Shown here: positions 9,878-19,016 of the stretch, in pieces
Layout of the letters: each line of letters begins with the position of its first letter
How positions within the stretch are numbered: the first letter of the stretch is position 1
NCBI RefSeq assembly: GCF_030269605.1
Contig: NZ_BSTQ01000010.1
Coordinates: 249,497 to 312,474, forward strand
Direction: 5' to 3'
DNA: 62,978 nt
Source of the DNA: Lentzea sp. NBRC 105346
GTDB taxonomy: Bacteria > Actinomycetota > Actinomycetes > Mycobacteriales > Pseudonocardiaceae
Program-made: the position numbers and the translations under genes
Notes under the pieces: generated by a model
Databases searched by the model: none
What the model was told of the DNA's origin: nothing
Seen by the model: the letters and a program-made list of their open reading frames with translations, nothing else

Positions 9878-9925
9878 CATGGGGGGAGCTTTCCCAGCGC
9901 TGAGCGCTTGGAAAGCTCCCCCCAT
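9878..9925. terminator. Near-perfect 24-bp inverted repeat between convergent genes
   Basis: Arms 9878-9901 and 9902-9925 pair over 24 positions with one mismatch (CATGGGGGGAGCTTTCC type). It lies between the stop of the third subtilase and the stop of hemQ, which are convergent, so it most likely works as a bidirectional terminator. No U-tract is present. Confidence 0.75.
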
Positions 9926-9933
9926 GTCATGCC

Positions 9934-10626
9934 TCAGGGCAGGTTGGTGACCAGCTCCGCCGCGGGCACCCGCGTCCCGGTGTAGAACGGGATCTCCTCC
10001 CGCACGTGCTTGCGCGCGTCGGTGGCCCGCAGGTGCCGCATCAGGTCCACGATGCGGTGCAGCTCGTCGGCCTCGAACGCGAGCATCCACTCGTAGTCGC
10101 CCAGCGCGAAGCTCGCCACCGTGTTGGCGCGCACGTCCGGGTAGTCCCGCGCCTCCTTGCCGTGCTCGGCGAGCATGCGGCGGCGGTCCTCCTCGGGCAG
10201 CAGGTACCACTCGTAGCTGCGCACGAACGGGTACACGCACACGTACTTGCGCGGCTCCTCGCCGGCGAGGAACGCCGGGATGTGGCTGCGGTTGAACTCC
10301 GCGGGCCGGTGCAGCGCGACCTGCGACCACACGGGCGTCGAGACTCGGCCCAGCGGCGTGCGGCGGAAGCCGGTGTACGCGGCCTGGACCTGTTCGATCT
10401 CCTCGGCGTGCCACCAGATCATGTAATCCGCGTCGGCCCGCAGGCCGGCGACGTCGTACACGCCGCGCACGACGACGCCCTTGCCCTCCAGGGCGTCGAG
10501 GTAGTTCTGGGTCTCGGTGGCCGCGGGGCCGCGGTCCTCGGGGAGCTTGCCCGGCTCCACCCGGAACACCGACCACATGGTGTAGCGGATCGTGTCGTTG
10601 AGCTCGGTGTAGTTCAGGCGTGCCAT
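9934..10626 (-). CDS. hemQ: Coproheme decarboxylase HemQ (chlorite dismutase-like)
   Basis: At 230 aa this is the usual length for actinobacterial HemQ, which converts Fe-coproporphyrin III to haem b by two H2O2-dependent decarboxylations. His155 (AEHGKEAR) matches the proximal haem ligand position and Tyr132 ([10 protein letters not shown]) the catalytic tyrosine; both assignments are from family knowledge. The start ATG at 10626 has GGGAAGA upstream. It lies 17 nt downstream of the hemY-type oxidase gene, consistent with one haem operon. A longer in-frame extension upstream runs into hemY and is not credible. Confidence 0.93.
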   Translation of the reverse strand: MARLNYTELNDTIRYTMWSVFRVEPGKLPEDRGPAATETQNYLDALEGKGVVVRGVYDVAGLRADADYMIWWHAEEIEQVQAAYTGFRRTPLGRVSTPVWSQVALHRPAEFNRSHIPAFLAGEEPRKYVCVYPFVRSYEWYLLPEEDRRRMLAEHGKEARDYPDVRANTVASFALGDYEWMLAFEADELHRIVDLMRHLRATDARKHVREEIPFYTGTRVPAAELVTNLP

Positions 10627-10643
10627 GTGCTCATCTTCCCAAA

Positions 10644-12065
10644 TCAGCGGCGGACCCGGCCGAGCAGGTGCGCGGCCACACGGGCGGCCGCCGCGTCCGC
10701 GGTGGCGATGCAGGCGGGGATGCCGACACCGTGCAGCGTGGCCCCGGCGACGGCGAGTCCGGGAACCTCGCCGACCGTCCGTTCGATGGTGGAGACCAGG
10801 TCGAGGTGACCGACGCCGTACTGCGGCAGCCCACCACCCCACCGCTGAACCACGTAGTCGATCGGCTCGGCGGTCACGCCGGTGAGCTCACGCAGGTCCG
10901 CGCGCACGGCCTTGACCAGGTCGGCGTCGCTGCGCTGCAGCAGCGCGGTCTCCCCGAAGCGCCCCACGGACCCGCGGACGAGCACCGGCTGCCCCAGGTG
11001 CGCCCACTTGCGTGACGAGAAGGTGAAGGCCTTCGCGGTGAACGGGGTGATGCGGTCCGAGTAGCGCTCCTTCTCGGCCAGCAGGATGCCGGACCGTTCG
11101 GGCAGCGCGGTCCCCGGCGGGAACGCCATCGCGACCACGGCCATCGACGCCACGTCGACCTTGCCGTAGGCGGCCGAGGCGTAGGGGGCGATGTCGCTGA
11201 GCAGCTTGCGCGCGGCGGGCGCCGGGACGGCCAGCACGACACCGTCGCAGTCCAGGTACTCCGGGGACGCGGCCGAGCCGATCTCCAGGCGCCAGCCGTC
11301 CGAACGCCACGACAGCACACGGACCGGGCGGCCCAGCATCATGCGGGGCCGGGCGGCGGCCGCGAGCTGGTTGACCAGGCCGGACAGGCCGCTGCGCAGC
11401 GTGCCGAAGACGGGTGGGCGCGAGGCGCGGGGCTGCGGCGGCGCGGGCATGGTCATCGCGGCCGCGGCCAGCAGCGACCCGACGCCCTTGTCCAGCAGGG
11501 TGGCGATCTGCGGCAACGTGGCACGCAGGCCTAGTGAGTCAGCGCGGCCGGCGTAGACGCCGCCCAGCAGCGGTCCGACGAGCCGGTCCCCCACCTCGGG
11601 GCCGAACCGTTCGCGCATCAGCGGGCCGACGGCCACGTCGGCGCCGCGCAGGTCGATGGGCGGCAGGGTGGGTTCCATCTCCACCCTCAACGCGCCTTCG
11701 GACGAGAGCACCGGCCGGACCGTCTCGACGGACGCCGGGATGCCCATCATCGTGTGCGCGGGGATCGGCGAGGTGCGGCCCGCCGCGTGCACCGAGGCGC
11801 TGAACCCGACGGGGTGGACGATCTCGTCCGCGAGCCCGACCTCGGTGATCAGCTCGGTCGCCTCGGGCCTGCGGTGCAGGAACGCCTCGGCGCCCACGTC
11901 GTAGGAGACGCCGGCCAGCTCGACCGTGCGGATCTTGCCGCCGATCCGGTCGGACTGCTCGACCACCGTGATCTCGGCGGACGGGCCCAGCAGCAGGCGC
12001 AGGCGGTGGGCGGTGGCGAGACCGGAGATCCCGCCACCGACGACCACGACGTGAAGAGGCCTCAC
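10644..12065 (-). CDS. hemY: Coproporphyrinogen III oxidase, HemY/CgoX type (FAD)
   Basis: A 473-aa FAD flavoprotein beginning with the dinucleotide-binding motif [16 protein letters not shown] and a [12 protein letters not shown] segment. In actinobacteria this family oxidises coproporphyrinogen III to coproporphyrin III in the coproporphyrin-dependent haem route, often annotated as protoporphyrinogen oxidase (HemG/HemY). The GTG start at 12065 overlaps the hemE stop (GTGA), so translation is coupled. The C-terminus ends with the [19 protein letters not shown] segment expected for the family. Confidence 0.92.
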   Translation of the reverse strand: MRPLHVVVVGGGISGLATAHRLRLLLGPSAEITVVEQSDRIGGKIRTVELAGVSYDVGAEAFLHRRPEATELITEVGLADEIVHPVGFSASVHAAGRTSPIPAHTMMGIPASVETVRPVLSSEGALRVEMEPTLPPIDLRGADVAVGPLMRERFGPEVGDRLVGPLLGGVYAGRADSLGLRATLPQIATLLDKGVGSLLAAAAMTMPAPPQPRASRPPVFGTLRSGLSGLVNQLAAAARPRMMLGRPVRVLSWRSDGWRLEIGSAASPEYLDCDGVVLAVPAPAARKLLSDIAPYASAAYGKVDVASMAVVAMAFPPGTALPERSGILLAEKERYSDRITPFTAKAFTFSSRKWAHLGQPVLVRGSVGRFGETALLQRSDADLVKAVRADLRELTGVTAEPIDYVVQRWGGGLPQYGVGHLDLVSTIERTVGEVPGLAVAGATLHGVGIPACIATADAAAARVAAHLLGRVRR

Positions 12066-13105
12066 AAGCTGTGGATCAACTCCACGGTCCGGGTGATGAC
12101 CTCGGGGTCGGTGTCCGGGAGGACGCCGTGGCCGAGGTTGAAGATGTGGCCCGCGGCCGCCTTGCCCTCGGCGTGGATGCGCCGGACCTCGCGTTCGATC
12201 GCCTCCCACGAGGCGAACAGCACGGTCGGGTCGAGGTTGCCCTGCACGACCGGCTTGCCGGCCGCTGGATCGGCAGCGACCAACCGCTCAACTGCGACAT
12301 TCAGGGGGATGCGCCAGTCGACACCAACGACGTCCGCGCCGGCCGACCGCATCGCGGGCAGCAGTTCACCGGTGCCGACGCCGAAGTGGATCCGCGGCAC
12401 GCCTTCGATGGATCCGAGCACCTCGGTGGAGTGCGGCAGCACCAGCTCGCGGTAGACGCGTTCGGACAGCGCGCCCGCCCACGAGTCGAACAGCTGGACC
12501 GCGGACACCCCGGCCTCGACCTGCGTGCGCAGGAAGGTGCCGGTGATCCCGGCCAGCTTGCCGAGCAGCTTGTGCCAGGTCGCGGGGTCGGAGTGCATGA
12601 GCGCCTTGGTGCGCTCGTAGTTCTTCGACGGGCCGCCTTCGATCAGGTACGACGCGAGGGTGAACGGCGCGCCGGCGAACCCGATCAGCGGGACGTCGCC
12701 GAGTTCCTTCACGAGCAGCTTGATCGCCTCGACCACGGGCTGGACCTGCGACGGGTCCAGCTGCGGGAGGCGGTCCACATCGGCGACCGACCGGATCGGG
12801 TTCGCGATCACCGGGCCGGTGCCGGGGACGATGTCGAGGTCGACACCGGCGGCCTTGAGCGGCACGACGATGTCGCTGTACAGGATCGCGCCGTCCATGT
12901 CGTGCCTGCGGACCGGCTGCAGAGTGATCTCGCAGACCATCTCCGGGTCCATGCAGGCGTCGAGCATCGCGGTGCCCTCGCGGAGCTTGCGGTACTCGGG
13001 CAGGGAACGGCCCGCCTGGCGCATGAACCAGACCGGGGTCCTTGAAGGCGTGCCGCCACGCGCGGCCACAAGAAGGGGGGCTTCAGCGTTCATGTCGGTT
13101 GCCAT
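12062..13105 (-). CDS. hemE: Uroporphyrinogen decarboxylase HemE
   Basis: 347 aa, standard length. It decarboxylates the four acetate side chains of uroporphyrinogen III to give coproporphyrinogen III. The N-terminal signature [16 protein letters not shown] and the mid-protein [17 protein letters not shown] block are diagnostic. It is first in the hemE-hemY-hemQ operon on the minus strand and divergent from the DUF3000 gene. A second in-frame ATG 12 nt downstream (MNAEAPLL) could also be used. Confidence 0.96.
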   Translation of the reverse strand: MATDMNAEAPLLVAARGGTPSRTPVWFMRQAGRSLPEYRKLREGTAMLDACMDPEMVCEITLQPVRRHDMDGAILYSDIVVPLKAAGVDLDIVPGTGPVIANPIRSVADVDRLPQLDPSQVQPVVEAIKLLVKELGDVPLIGFAGAPFTLASYLIEGGPSKNYERTKALMHSDPATWHKLLGKLAGITGTFLRTQVEAGVSAVQLFDSWAGALSERVYRELVLPHSTEVLGSIEGVPRIHFGVGTGELLPAMRSAGADVVGVDWRIPLNVAVERLVAADPAAGKPVVQGNLDPTVLFASWEAIEREVRRIHAEGKAAAGHIFNLGHGVLPDTDPEVITRTVELIHSL

Positions 13106-13167
13106 GCTGCCACGTCCCGGCGTGCCGCTGTCACTCGGCTGGATTGCGAAGGCCTACAGTCAGTTGC

Positions 13168-13722
13168 GTGACCGAGCCGGAACTCTTCCGCCGGGCTGTG
13201 GGGACACTCAAGTCGGTTCGTACCCGGCCCGAGATCGAGCTCACGGAGGTGCGGCCGCCGCAGCGGCTCGCCCCGTGGGCCTTCGCGCTGACCGCGGAGG
13301 TCTCCGGCCCGTCCGACGAGCTGTCGACCGGACGCCTCGTGCTGCTGCACGACCCCGACGGCGACGAGGCATGGGGTGGCGTGCTGCGCGTCGTCGCCTA
13401 CGTGCGCGTCGAGCTGGACCACGAGCTGGCGTCCGACCCGCTGTTGCCCGAGGTCGGCTGGTCGTGGCTGACCGAGGCGCTCGAGACGTCCGGCGCGCGC
13501 TACACCGCGCTTGGCGGCACAGTCACCCAGACCTCCAGCGCTCGGTTCGGCGACATCGCCGGCCCGGCACGCACGGACGACCTGGAGCTGCGCGCGTCGT
13601 GGACGGCGCTGGACGGCGAGCTCGCCGAGCACGCGACCGCCTTCTACGACCTGATGGCCGTCGCGGTCGGGCTGCCGCCCGTTGGCGTGACCATGTTCGG
13701 CCAACGCGGCCCCTCGGCCTGA
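13168..13722 (+). CDS. DUF3000 family protein
   Basis: 184 aa starting at GTG 13168. The sequence (ELFRRAVGTLKSVRTRPEIEL near the start, then PQRLAPWAFALTAEV) is the conserved actinobacterial DUF3000 family, which typically lies between hemE and the RNase D gene. No catalytic motif, signal peptide or membrane segment is seen. Function unknown. The 62-nt gap to hemE must hold both divergent promoters. Here the usual RNase D neighbour is displaced to 21.2 kb by about 7.5 kb of inserted genes. Confidence 0.88.
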   Translation: MTEPELFRRAVGTLKSVRTRPEIELTEVRPPQRLAPWAFALTAEVSGPSDELSTGRLVLLHDPDGDEAWGGVLRVVAYVRVELDHELASDPLLPEVGWSWLTEALETSGARYTALGGTVTQTSSARFGDIAGPARTDDLELRASWTALDGELAEHATAFYDLMAVAVGLPPVGVTMFGQRGPSA

Positions 13723-13787
13723 ACGGCGATCACGCTCCGTATTTCCGGCGGATCGGCGGTATTTGTGGGTCCGCTATTGTCCTGATC

Positions 13788-14336
13788 GTGGAAATGCGGA
13801 CGGTTCTGCTCGCGGTGGACCATATCGTCGCACGCACCGGACTGCGTCACCTTCTTTCCTCGTGCGACCGCCTGCAGGTCGTCGAGGAATGGCAGGACCC
13901 GGATGTCGTGGTGATCGAGATCGACCACGGCCCCGACCGTTCCTGGGAGCGGGTGCCCACGGTGTGCGCGCCCGTCCCGGTGCTCGCCGTGACCCATGCC
14001 GGGCCCGGGGTGCTCAGCCGGGCCGCACAGGCGGGCATCGCCGCGGTTCTGACGCACGGCTGCTTCACCGAGGCAGACCTCGTGAACGCCGTCCTGAACC
14101 TCACGTCGTACGCACCACCCGCGCCGGCGGACCTGTGCCCCCGTGAGATCGAGACCATGGAGCTCATCGCCCGCGGACTGTCGAACGACGAGATAGCCGA
14201 CCTGCTCCACCTGCGGGTCAAAACCGTCAAGAATCGTATCAACAGTATTTTCAGCAAGCTGCACGCGCGACATCGGGCGGAAGCCGTCGCCATCTGGCTC
14301 GGCGTTCACGAGAGCGCTCCCGAAAAGGTCGCTTAG
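13788..14336 (+). CDS. LuxR-family regulator with atypical, shortened receiver
   Basis: 182 aa. The C-terminal 60 residues form a LuxR/NarL HTH (CPREIETMELIARGLSNDEI, then KTVKNRINSIFSKL). The N-terminal part resembles a response-regulator receiver but is short. The acidic pocket reads AVDH rather than ADDH, and the expected phospho-acceptor Asp is Glu44 (VVVIEIDHG), a phosphomimetic-like change. It is therefore probably not controlled by ordinary phosphotransfer. No histidine kinase is nearby. Start GTG 13788; ATG 13794 is an alternative. Confidence 0.8.
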   Translation: MEMRTVLLAVDHIVARTGLRHLLSSCDRLQVVEEWQDPDVVVIEIDHGPDRSWERVPTVCAPVPVLAVTHAGPGVLSRAAQAGIAAVLTHGCFTEADLVNAVLNLTSYAPPAPADLCPREIETMELIARGLSNDEIADLLHLRVKTVKNRINSIFSKLHARHRAEAVAIWLGVHESAPEKVA

Positions 14337-14402
14337 ACTCAAACGACGAATCCTTCGGCCACATTTCCGATCCATTCGGGAATGACGGTCCTATACGGTC
14401 TG

Positions 14403-15578
14403 TCACCGCAGCCACACCCGCAACGACGACAGCTCGCGCCGGATCACGTTCGGCGCGAACTCGGGTTCCGCGGCCGGCCGCAGAGCCGGGAACCTCCGCA
14501 ACAGCAACCCGATCGCGGCCTCGGCCTCCGCGCGCGCCAGGGCGTGACCGAGGCAGAAGTGCGAGCCCGCGCCGAACATCAGGCGCGTCGGCGGGCGATG
14601 CAGGTCGAACCGATCGGGATCGTCGAACACCGCGGGGTCGCGCAGCGCCGAGGCCATCAGCATCACCAGCCGCGAACCGGCGGGCACGGTGACGCCGTGC
14701 AGCTCCACGTCCTCCAGCGCCGTGCGGCTCAGGCCGTGCTTGGCGAACGAGTCGAACCGCGACGCCTCGGCCAGCGCACCCGGCAGCAGGGACGGATCAG
14801 CCCGGACCAGGGCCAGGGCGTCGGGGTGAGCGAGCAGCGTGCGCACGCCGTTGGCGATCAGGTGCACGCTGGTCTCCGCGCCGCCGACGACCAGCGACGC
14901 CACGACGCCGAGCAGCTCCTCGACCGACAGGCCGGCCATCCCGACGAACAGGCTCAGCAGGTCGTCCCCCGGCGCGGCACGGCGTTGTTCGATCAACGAG
15001 CCGAGCATCCCGGCCGCGGCCGGGAAGATCTCCACCTCGCGGTCGAACTCGTCCGGACCGATCCACGGCAGCACCGACATGATCATCGCCTGGGCGAACC
15101 GGCCGAACAACGCGTCGTGCTCGGCCGGGATCCCCAGCAGATGGCTCATCACCCGCACCGGAATCGGCCGGGCGAAGTCGGAGACGATGTCCACTTCGGA
15201 CTGATCGCCCCAAGAGTCGATCAGCGATCCCACCAACGCACAGATCGCGTCGTGGCGGCGTGCGGCCTCGCGCGGGGCGAACGCGGGCGTGACGAGCTTG
15301 CGCACCCTGGCGTGGTCACCCTTGGGCAGCCCGAAGAACGCGTGCTCGAACAGCGCGCGGTGGATCCGGCCACCCTCGGTGCGCGGCGGGCCGGAGTCCA
15401 TGCCGGGCAACGCGAACCGCCGGTCCTTCAGCAACGCCTCGACGTCGGCGTACCGGCTGACGAGGTATACCCCGGCGGGTTCCCAGAAGTACACCGGCGC
15501 GTGCTCGCGCAGGTGGCGGTACGTCGGATGCGGGTCGCGGTCGAACGACGGGGTGAAGGGTTCGTAGGTGAACGTCAC
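14403..15578 (-). CDS. Cytochrome P450 (last gene of oxidative operon)
   Basis: 391 aa. The haem-binding loop FGAGSHFCLGHALARAE contains Cys342, the I-helix motif is GGAETS and the ExxR helix is EASR. It is a soluble bacterial class I P450 that needs ferredoxin partners, none of which are encoded here. The GTG at 15578 overlaps the stop of the Rieske gene (GTGA), so its start is fixed and the long upstream in-frame extension can be rejected. It is the last gene of a four-gene coupled unit. Substrate unknown. Confidence 0.92.
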   Translation of the reverse strand: MTFTYEPFTPSFDRDPHPTYRHLREHAPVYFWEPAGVYLVSRYADVEALLKDRRFALPGMDSGPPRTEGGRIHRALFEHAFFGLPKGDHARVRKLVTPAFAPREAARRHDAICALVGSLIDSWGDQSEVDIVSDFARPIPVRVMSHLLGIPAEHDALFGRFAQAMIMSVLPWIGPDEFDREVEIFPAAAGMLGSLIEQRRAAPGDDLLSLFVGMAGLSVEELLGVVASLVVGGAETSVHLIANGVRTLLAHPDALALVRADPSLLPGALAEASRFDSFAKHGLSRTALEDVELHGVTVPAGSRLVMLMASALRDPAVFDDPDRFDLHRPPTRLMFGAGSHFCLGHALARAEAEAAIGLLLRRFPALRPAAEPEFAPNVIRRELSSLRVWLR

Positions 15579-16624
15579 GCGAGCGCCTCCTCCCATTTGC
15601 TGATGGTGAGCCGCTGAAACTCCTGCACCGCCGGGTTCAGCTCGGGGATCGGCTGGTCGTGATACCGCTCGTGGCCCTCCTGCTCGGCCTCGATCGCGAC
15701 CCGGTCCTGGTCGAGCAACGGCAGGATGTACGCCCGTTTGGCGAGCCTCAACATGCCGCGCACCAACGGAAGCGGCATGCGGATCCGGGTGAACGGCAAC
15801 CGGTAGGCGTCCGGCGCGAACAGGAAGAGGAAGAAGACACGGGTTCGTCGTTCGTCGATCGGCAGCACGAAACACCAGTGCTTGATCTTCCCGCCGGTGT
15901 CGGACCATTGGTACGGGTAGGAGTAGCAGAGCTCGATGCTGCCGCGGTCGATCGCGGGGTTGAGCACCAGCTCGGTCTTCGGGTCACCGCCGACCTTGGT
16001 GCGGTAGGCGACGAACACCTTGTCGTCACGTGACTCCAGCCGCGTCAGCACCGGATCGGAGAACGGCCGGTACTTCTCGTGCAGGTACGCGTGGGTGAAG
16101 TCGCTGACGTTGTCGATGATCATCGAGTGGTGGCCGTGCCACGTGGCGTCCACGGGCACGCTCGGCCATCTCGCGTCCATCTCCGGAATGTCCGGAACAG
16201 ACTTTTCGCCGGCGAGCGAAGGATTGCCCGGAAAGATCCAGATCAGTCCATATCGGACCTGCACCGGATAGCTCGTGATTCTGGACTTGGGAACCTGCTT
16301 GCCGAACGTGTCGTGCGGGATGTGCGCGATCTTCCCGTCACCGTCGTGTTCCCAGCCGTGGTACAGGCACACGAGGTTGCATCCCTTGACCTGTCCGGCG
16401 GAGAGTTTGAGCTGCCGGTGCGCGCAGCGGTCGTCCACCGCGCGCAGGACACCGTCCTCGCCGCGGAACAAGGCGATCGAGCGCTTCCAGAAAACGATCT
16501 CGACCACCTGTCCGGTCCTGACCGCGGTGTCCCATTCGACCGGGTACCAATAGTCCGGATGCAGTCCGGCCGACCGCGCCTTCTGGTGGCGCGTTCGTGC
16601 GTTCGCGAAATCTGGTGGTGCCAC
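15575..16624 (-). CDS. Rieske [2Fe-2S] oxygenase, large subunit type
   Basis: 349 aa. Rieske cluster ligands are Cys67/His69 (CAH) and Cys86/His89 (CLYH). The mononuclear iron site is shown by DFTHAYLH (Asp175, His178, His182) with a C-terminal LDQD segment that could supply the carboxylate. This is the architecture of aromatic-ring or steroid-type oxygenase alpha subunits (KshA-like in outline). The GTG start at 16624 follows GGAGG, which lies in the last codons of the upstream SDR gene. It probably hydroxylates the same scaffold as the flanking P450s; no reductase gene is present in the window. Confidence 0.9.
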   Translation of the reverse strand: MAPPDFANARTRHQKARSAGLHPDYWYPVEWDTAVRTGQVVEIVFWKRSIALFRGEDGVLRAVDDRCAHRQLKLSAGQVKGCNLVCLYHGWEHDGDGKIAHIPHDTFGKQVPKSRITSYPVQVRYGLIWIFPGNPSLAGEKSVPDIPEMDARWPSVPVDATWHGHHSMIIDNVSDFTHAYLHEKYRPFSDPVLTRLESRDDKVFVAYRTKVGGDPKTELVLNPAIDRGSIELCYSYPYQWSDTGGKIKHWCFVLPIDERRTRVFFLFLFAPDAYRLPFTRIRMPLPLVRGMLRLAKRAYILPLLDQDRVAIEAEQEGHERYHDQPIPELNPAVQEFQRLTISKWEEALA

Positions 16625-16626
16625 GG

Positions 16627-17619
16627 CTACCTCCGGATCAGTCCGCGCCGGACGAAGTCCTCGTAGGCCTCTCGGATCGAGTCCTCGATGGACGTCGGCG
16701 CGAAGCCCAGCTCGGTCCGCGCCTTGGTGCAGTCGGCGCGCCGCCTCTGCGTGAGCAATCGGACGGCGGCGGGCGTCAGCAGTTGCTCACGGCGCAACCC
16801 CGTCATCACCGGTGCCAGCACGCGCACCAGGCCCGCCGGGAGTTTCCGCGGCCGAGGCCGGCCGGTGACCTCCTCGAAGCACGCCATCAGCTCGTCCATC
16901 GAGCGATAGCCGCTGCCGAACAGGTACTGGCCGCCCGACCGGCCCTTCGCCATCGCCAGGGTGTGCCCGGCGACGATGTCGCGCGCCGGCACGAACTCGA
17001 AGCCGCCCGCGATGTACGCGCGCAGGTCGCCGTGCGCGAACCGCAGCAGCAGGCGGCCCATTCGTGAGGGCAGGTAGTCGTGCGGGCCGAGGATCGCAGT
17101 GGAGATCGCGAGCACGACGTCGAGCCCTTCGGCGTGGGCGCGCAACGCCTCGTGGGCGACGAGGACCTTCGTGGCCTGGTAGGGCGTGTGCGGGGTGAAG
17201 GGGTCGAACGGCACCCGCTCGTCGCTCGGCCGGTCGGGCAGGTGACCGACCGCTCCGAACGAGCCGGTGACGACGACCCGCTCCACGTTCTCCGCGGCCG
17301 CGGCGTCGAGCAGGTTCCTGGTCCCCACCACGTTGTTCTCGTAGATCTCGCGCTCGTTGCCCGCGACCGTCGAGATCATCGCAGCGCAGTGGTACACGCG
17401 GGTAGCGCCGGACAGGGCCGGTCGCAGTGCCTCGGCGTCACGCAGGTCGACGTCGAACCGGCGCACGTCGAGGCCGTCGATCGCCGTGTCGTCGCTGCCC
17501 GGTTTCACCAGCACGCGGACGGCCTCGCCGTCGTCGAGCAGCTGCCGCACCAGGTTCGCGCCGAGGTGACCGCACGCGCCGGTGACCAGGACCTCGCCGG
17601 AAAGGGATTCCGGGGTCAC
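16627..17619 (-). CDS. NAD-dependent epimerase/dehydratase or 3beta-HSD-like extended SDR
   Basis: 330 aa. It has an N-terminal Rossmann motif (VTGACGHLGANLV), an acidic residue following beta2, and the catalytic YxxxK as YQATK. These mark the extended SDR family; the overall pattern suits hydroxysteroid dehydrogenase or dihydroflavonol-reductase-like enzymes. The start GTG 17619 overlaps the stop of the upstream P450 (GTGA), which fixes it. Between two P450s and a Rieske oxygenase it probably oxidises or reduces a hydroxyl on the shared substrate. Confidence 0.88.
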   Translation of the reverse strand: MTPESLSGEVLVTGACGHLGANLVRQLLDDGEAVRVLVKPGSDDTAIDGLDVRRFDVDLRDAEALRPALSGATRVYHCAAMISTVAGNEREIYENNVVGTRNLLDAAAAENVERVVVTGSFGAVGHLPDRPSDERVPFDPFTPHTPYQATKVLVAHEALRAHAEGLDVVLAISTAILGPHDYLPSRMGRLLLRFAHGDLRAYIAGGFEFVPARDIVAGHTLAMAKGRSGGQYLFGSGYRSMDELMACFEEVTGRPRPRKLPAGLVRVLAPVMTGLRREQLLTPAAVRLLTQRRRADCTKARTELGFAPTSIEDSIREAYEDFVRRGLIRR

Positions 17620-18827
17620 CCGTGCAACCTGACCGGCAGGTGCTTGATGCCGTTGGCGAAGTTCGACCGCAGATGCGCGACCTCGCCGTCGAGCCGGATC
17701 CCAGGCAGGCGCGTGGTGAGCTCGCGGAACATCGCCGCTGCCTGCAACCGCGCCATGTGCGCCCCGACGCAGTAGTGCGGGCCGCCCCCGCCGAACGCCA
17801 GGTGCGGGTTCTGCGCGCGCGTGATGTCGAAGCCGGACGGGTCGGCGAACACGTCCTCGTCGCGGTTCGCCGAGACGAACCACGTGGTGACCTTGTCGCC
17901 CTCCTGGATCACCTTGCCGTGCAGGGCCAGGTCGCGGGTCGCGGTGCGGCGGAACTGCATGGTCGGCGTCGCCCAGCGCATCATCTCCTCGACCGCGGTC
18001 TCCATCAGGCTTGGCACCTCGCGCAGCAGGTGCCACTGGGCCGGGAACCGGAAGAACGCCAGCATCGCCTGCGAGATCAGGTTGCGGATCGGCTCGTTGC
18101 CCGCGATCGAGAGCATCAGGAAGAACAGGCCGAACTGCAGGTCGGTCAGCTTGTGCCCGTCCACCTCGACCTCGACCAGCCGGGAGGTGAGGTCGTCACC
18201 GGGTTCGACGCGTTTGCGGGCGGCGAGCTCGGTCGAGTACTGGATCATCTCCATGGCCGCGGCGGTGGCGTCCGAGCGCTGGTCGACGTACTGCGGGTCG
18301 CTCCAGCCGAGGATCTTGTTCGACCAGGTGACGAGCTTGGCGCGGTCCTCGGACGGCATGCCGAGCATGTCGGCGATCACCGGCAGCGGCAGCTTCGCGG
18401 CGATGTCCGGGACGAAGTCGCACGTGTCACGGCCGATGACCTCGTCGACGGTCTCCCGTGCGATCCGGTCGATCTTGTCCTGCATGGTCCGCAGCACGCG
18501 CGGGGTGAACGCCCTGGCCACGAGCTTGCGGTAGGTCGTGTGCTCGTCCGGGTCCATGTAGAGCATGAGCATGCGCAACATCGCCAGCTCGTCCGGCGGG
18601 CTGTCGATGATCTCGATGCCGCCGCGCGAGTTCGAGTAGCTCTGCCAGTCCTTGCTGACCGCGACCACGTCGGCGTGTCGCGAGACGACCCAGAAGCCGG
18701 GGCCGCCGGCCTCGGGCTGCCAGTGCAGCGGGTCCTCGCGCCGCAGCCTGGTGAAGAACTTGTGCGGGACGCCGTGCTCGAAGCTGCCCGGATCACCCAG
18801 GTCGACCTCGGGGGCCAGTGCGCGCAC
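17616..18827 (-). CDS. Cytochrome P450, CYP124/125/142-like
   Basis: 403 aa. The haem loop is FGGGGPHYCVGAHMARLQ (Cys353) and the ExxR helix is EEMMR; SANRDEDVF and the PHLAFGGGG segment are typical of the actinobacterial lipid/sterol-oxidising P450s. The I-helix reads AGNEPIRN, so the usual Thr of (A/G)GxxT is Pro, which would alter proton delivery. The GTG at 18827 has a strong GGAGGAGGA site and opens the operon. An in-frame extension further upstream is Arg/Pro-rich shadow sequence. Confidence 0.9.
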   Translation of the reverse strand: MRALAPEVDLGDPGSFEHGVPHKFFTRLRREDPLHWQPEAGGPGFWVVSRHADVVAVSKDWQSYSNSRGGIEIIDSPPDELAMLRMLMLYMDPDEHTTYRKLVARAFTPRVLRTMQDKIDRIARETVDEVIGRDTCDFVPDIAAKLPLPVIADMLGMPSEDRAKLVTWSNKILGWSDPQYVDQRSDATAAAMEMIQYSTELAARKRVEPGDDLTSRLVEVEVDGHKLTDLQFGLFFLMLSIAGNEPIRNLISQAMLAFFRFPAQWHLLREVPSLMETAVEEMMRWATPTMQFRRTATRDLALHGKVIQEGDKVTTWFVSANRDEDVFADPSGFDITRAQNPHLAFGGGGPHYCVGAHMARLQAAAMFRELTTRLPGIRLDGEVAHLRSNFANGIKHLPVRLHG

Positions 18828-18953
18828 CCGGTTCCTCCTCCTCGTCCGACGAGGCCGGGTGGCGGGTCCCCCGGCCCTGCTCAGCCCAGCACCGGGTGCA
18901 GTGGCCGGGACAGGGCCCACGGCCCCTCGAGTCGTGTCTCAGCTGGAGCGCTT

Positions 18954-19010
18954 GAACCGTTATGGCCACCATGACGGACTTGAGGTCCGTCATGGTGGCC
19001 ATAACGGTTC
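18954..19010. terminator. Perfect 26-bp inverted repeat
   Basis: Arms 18954-18979 and 18985-19010 are exact reverse complements with a 5-nt loop (TTGAG). The hairpin starts 6 nt after the dipeptidase stop (19017, minus strand) and lies upstream of the P450 operon, so it ends dipeptidase transcription and insulates the next operon. There is no U-tract. The perfect match over 26 bp suggests recent origin or active maintenance. Confidence 0.75.
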
Positions 19011-19016
19011 TTCAGG

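Noticed and set aside
12660..14336. 558-aa open frame running across hemE (antisense) and DUF3000 into the LuxR gene
   Set aside because: Only its last 182 codons are genuine; the rest overlaps two well-supported genes.
15579..15908. N-terminal extension of the P450 into the Rieske gene
   Set aside because: The GTGA overlap with a good site fixes the start at 15578, and the extension is shadow sequence.
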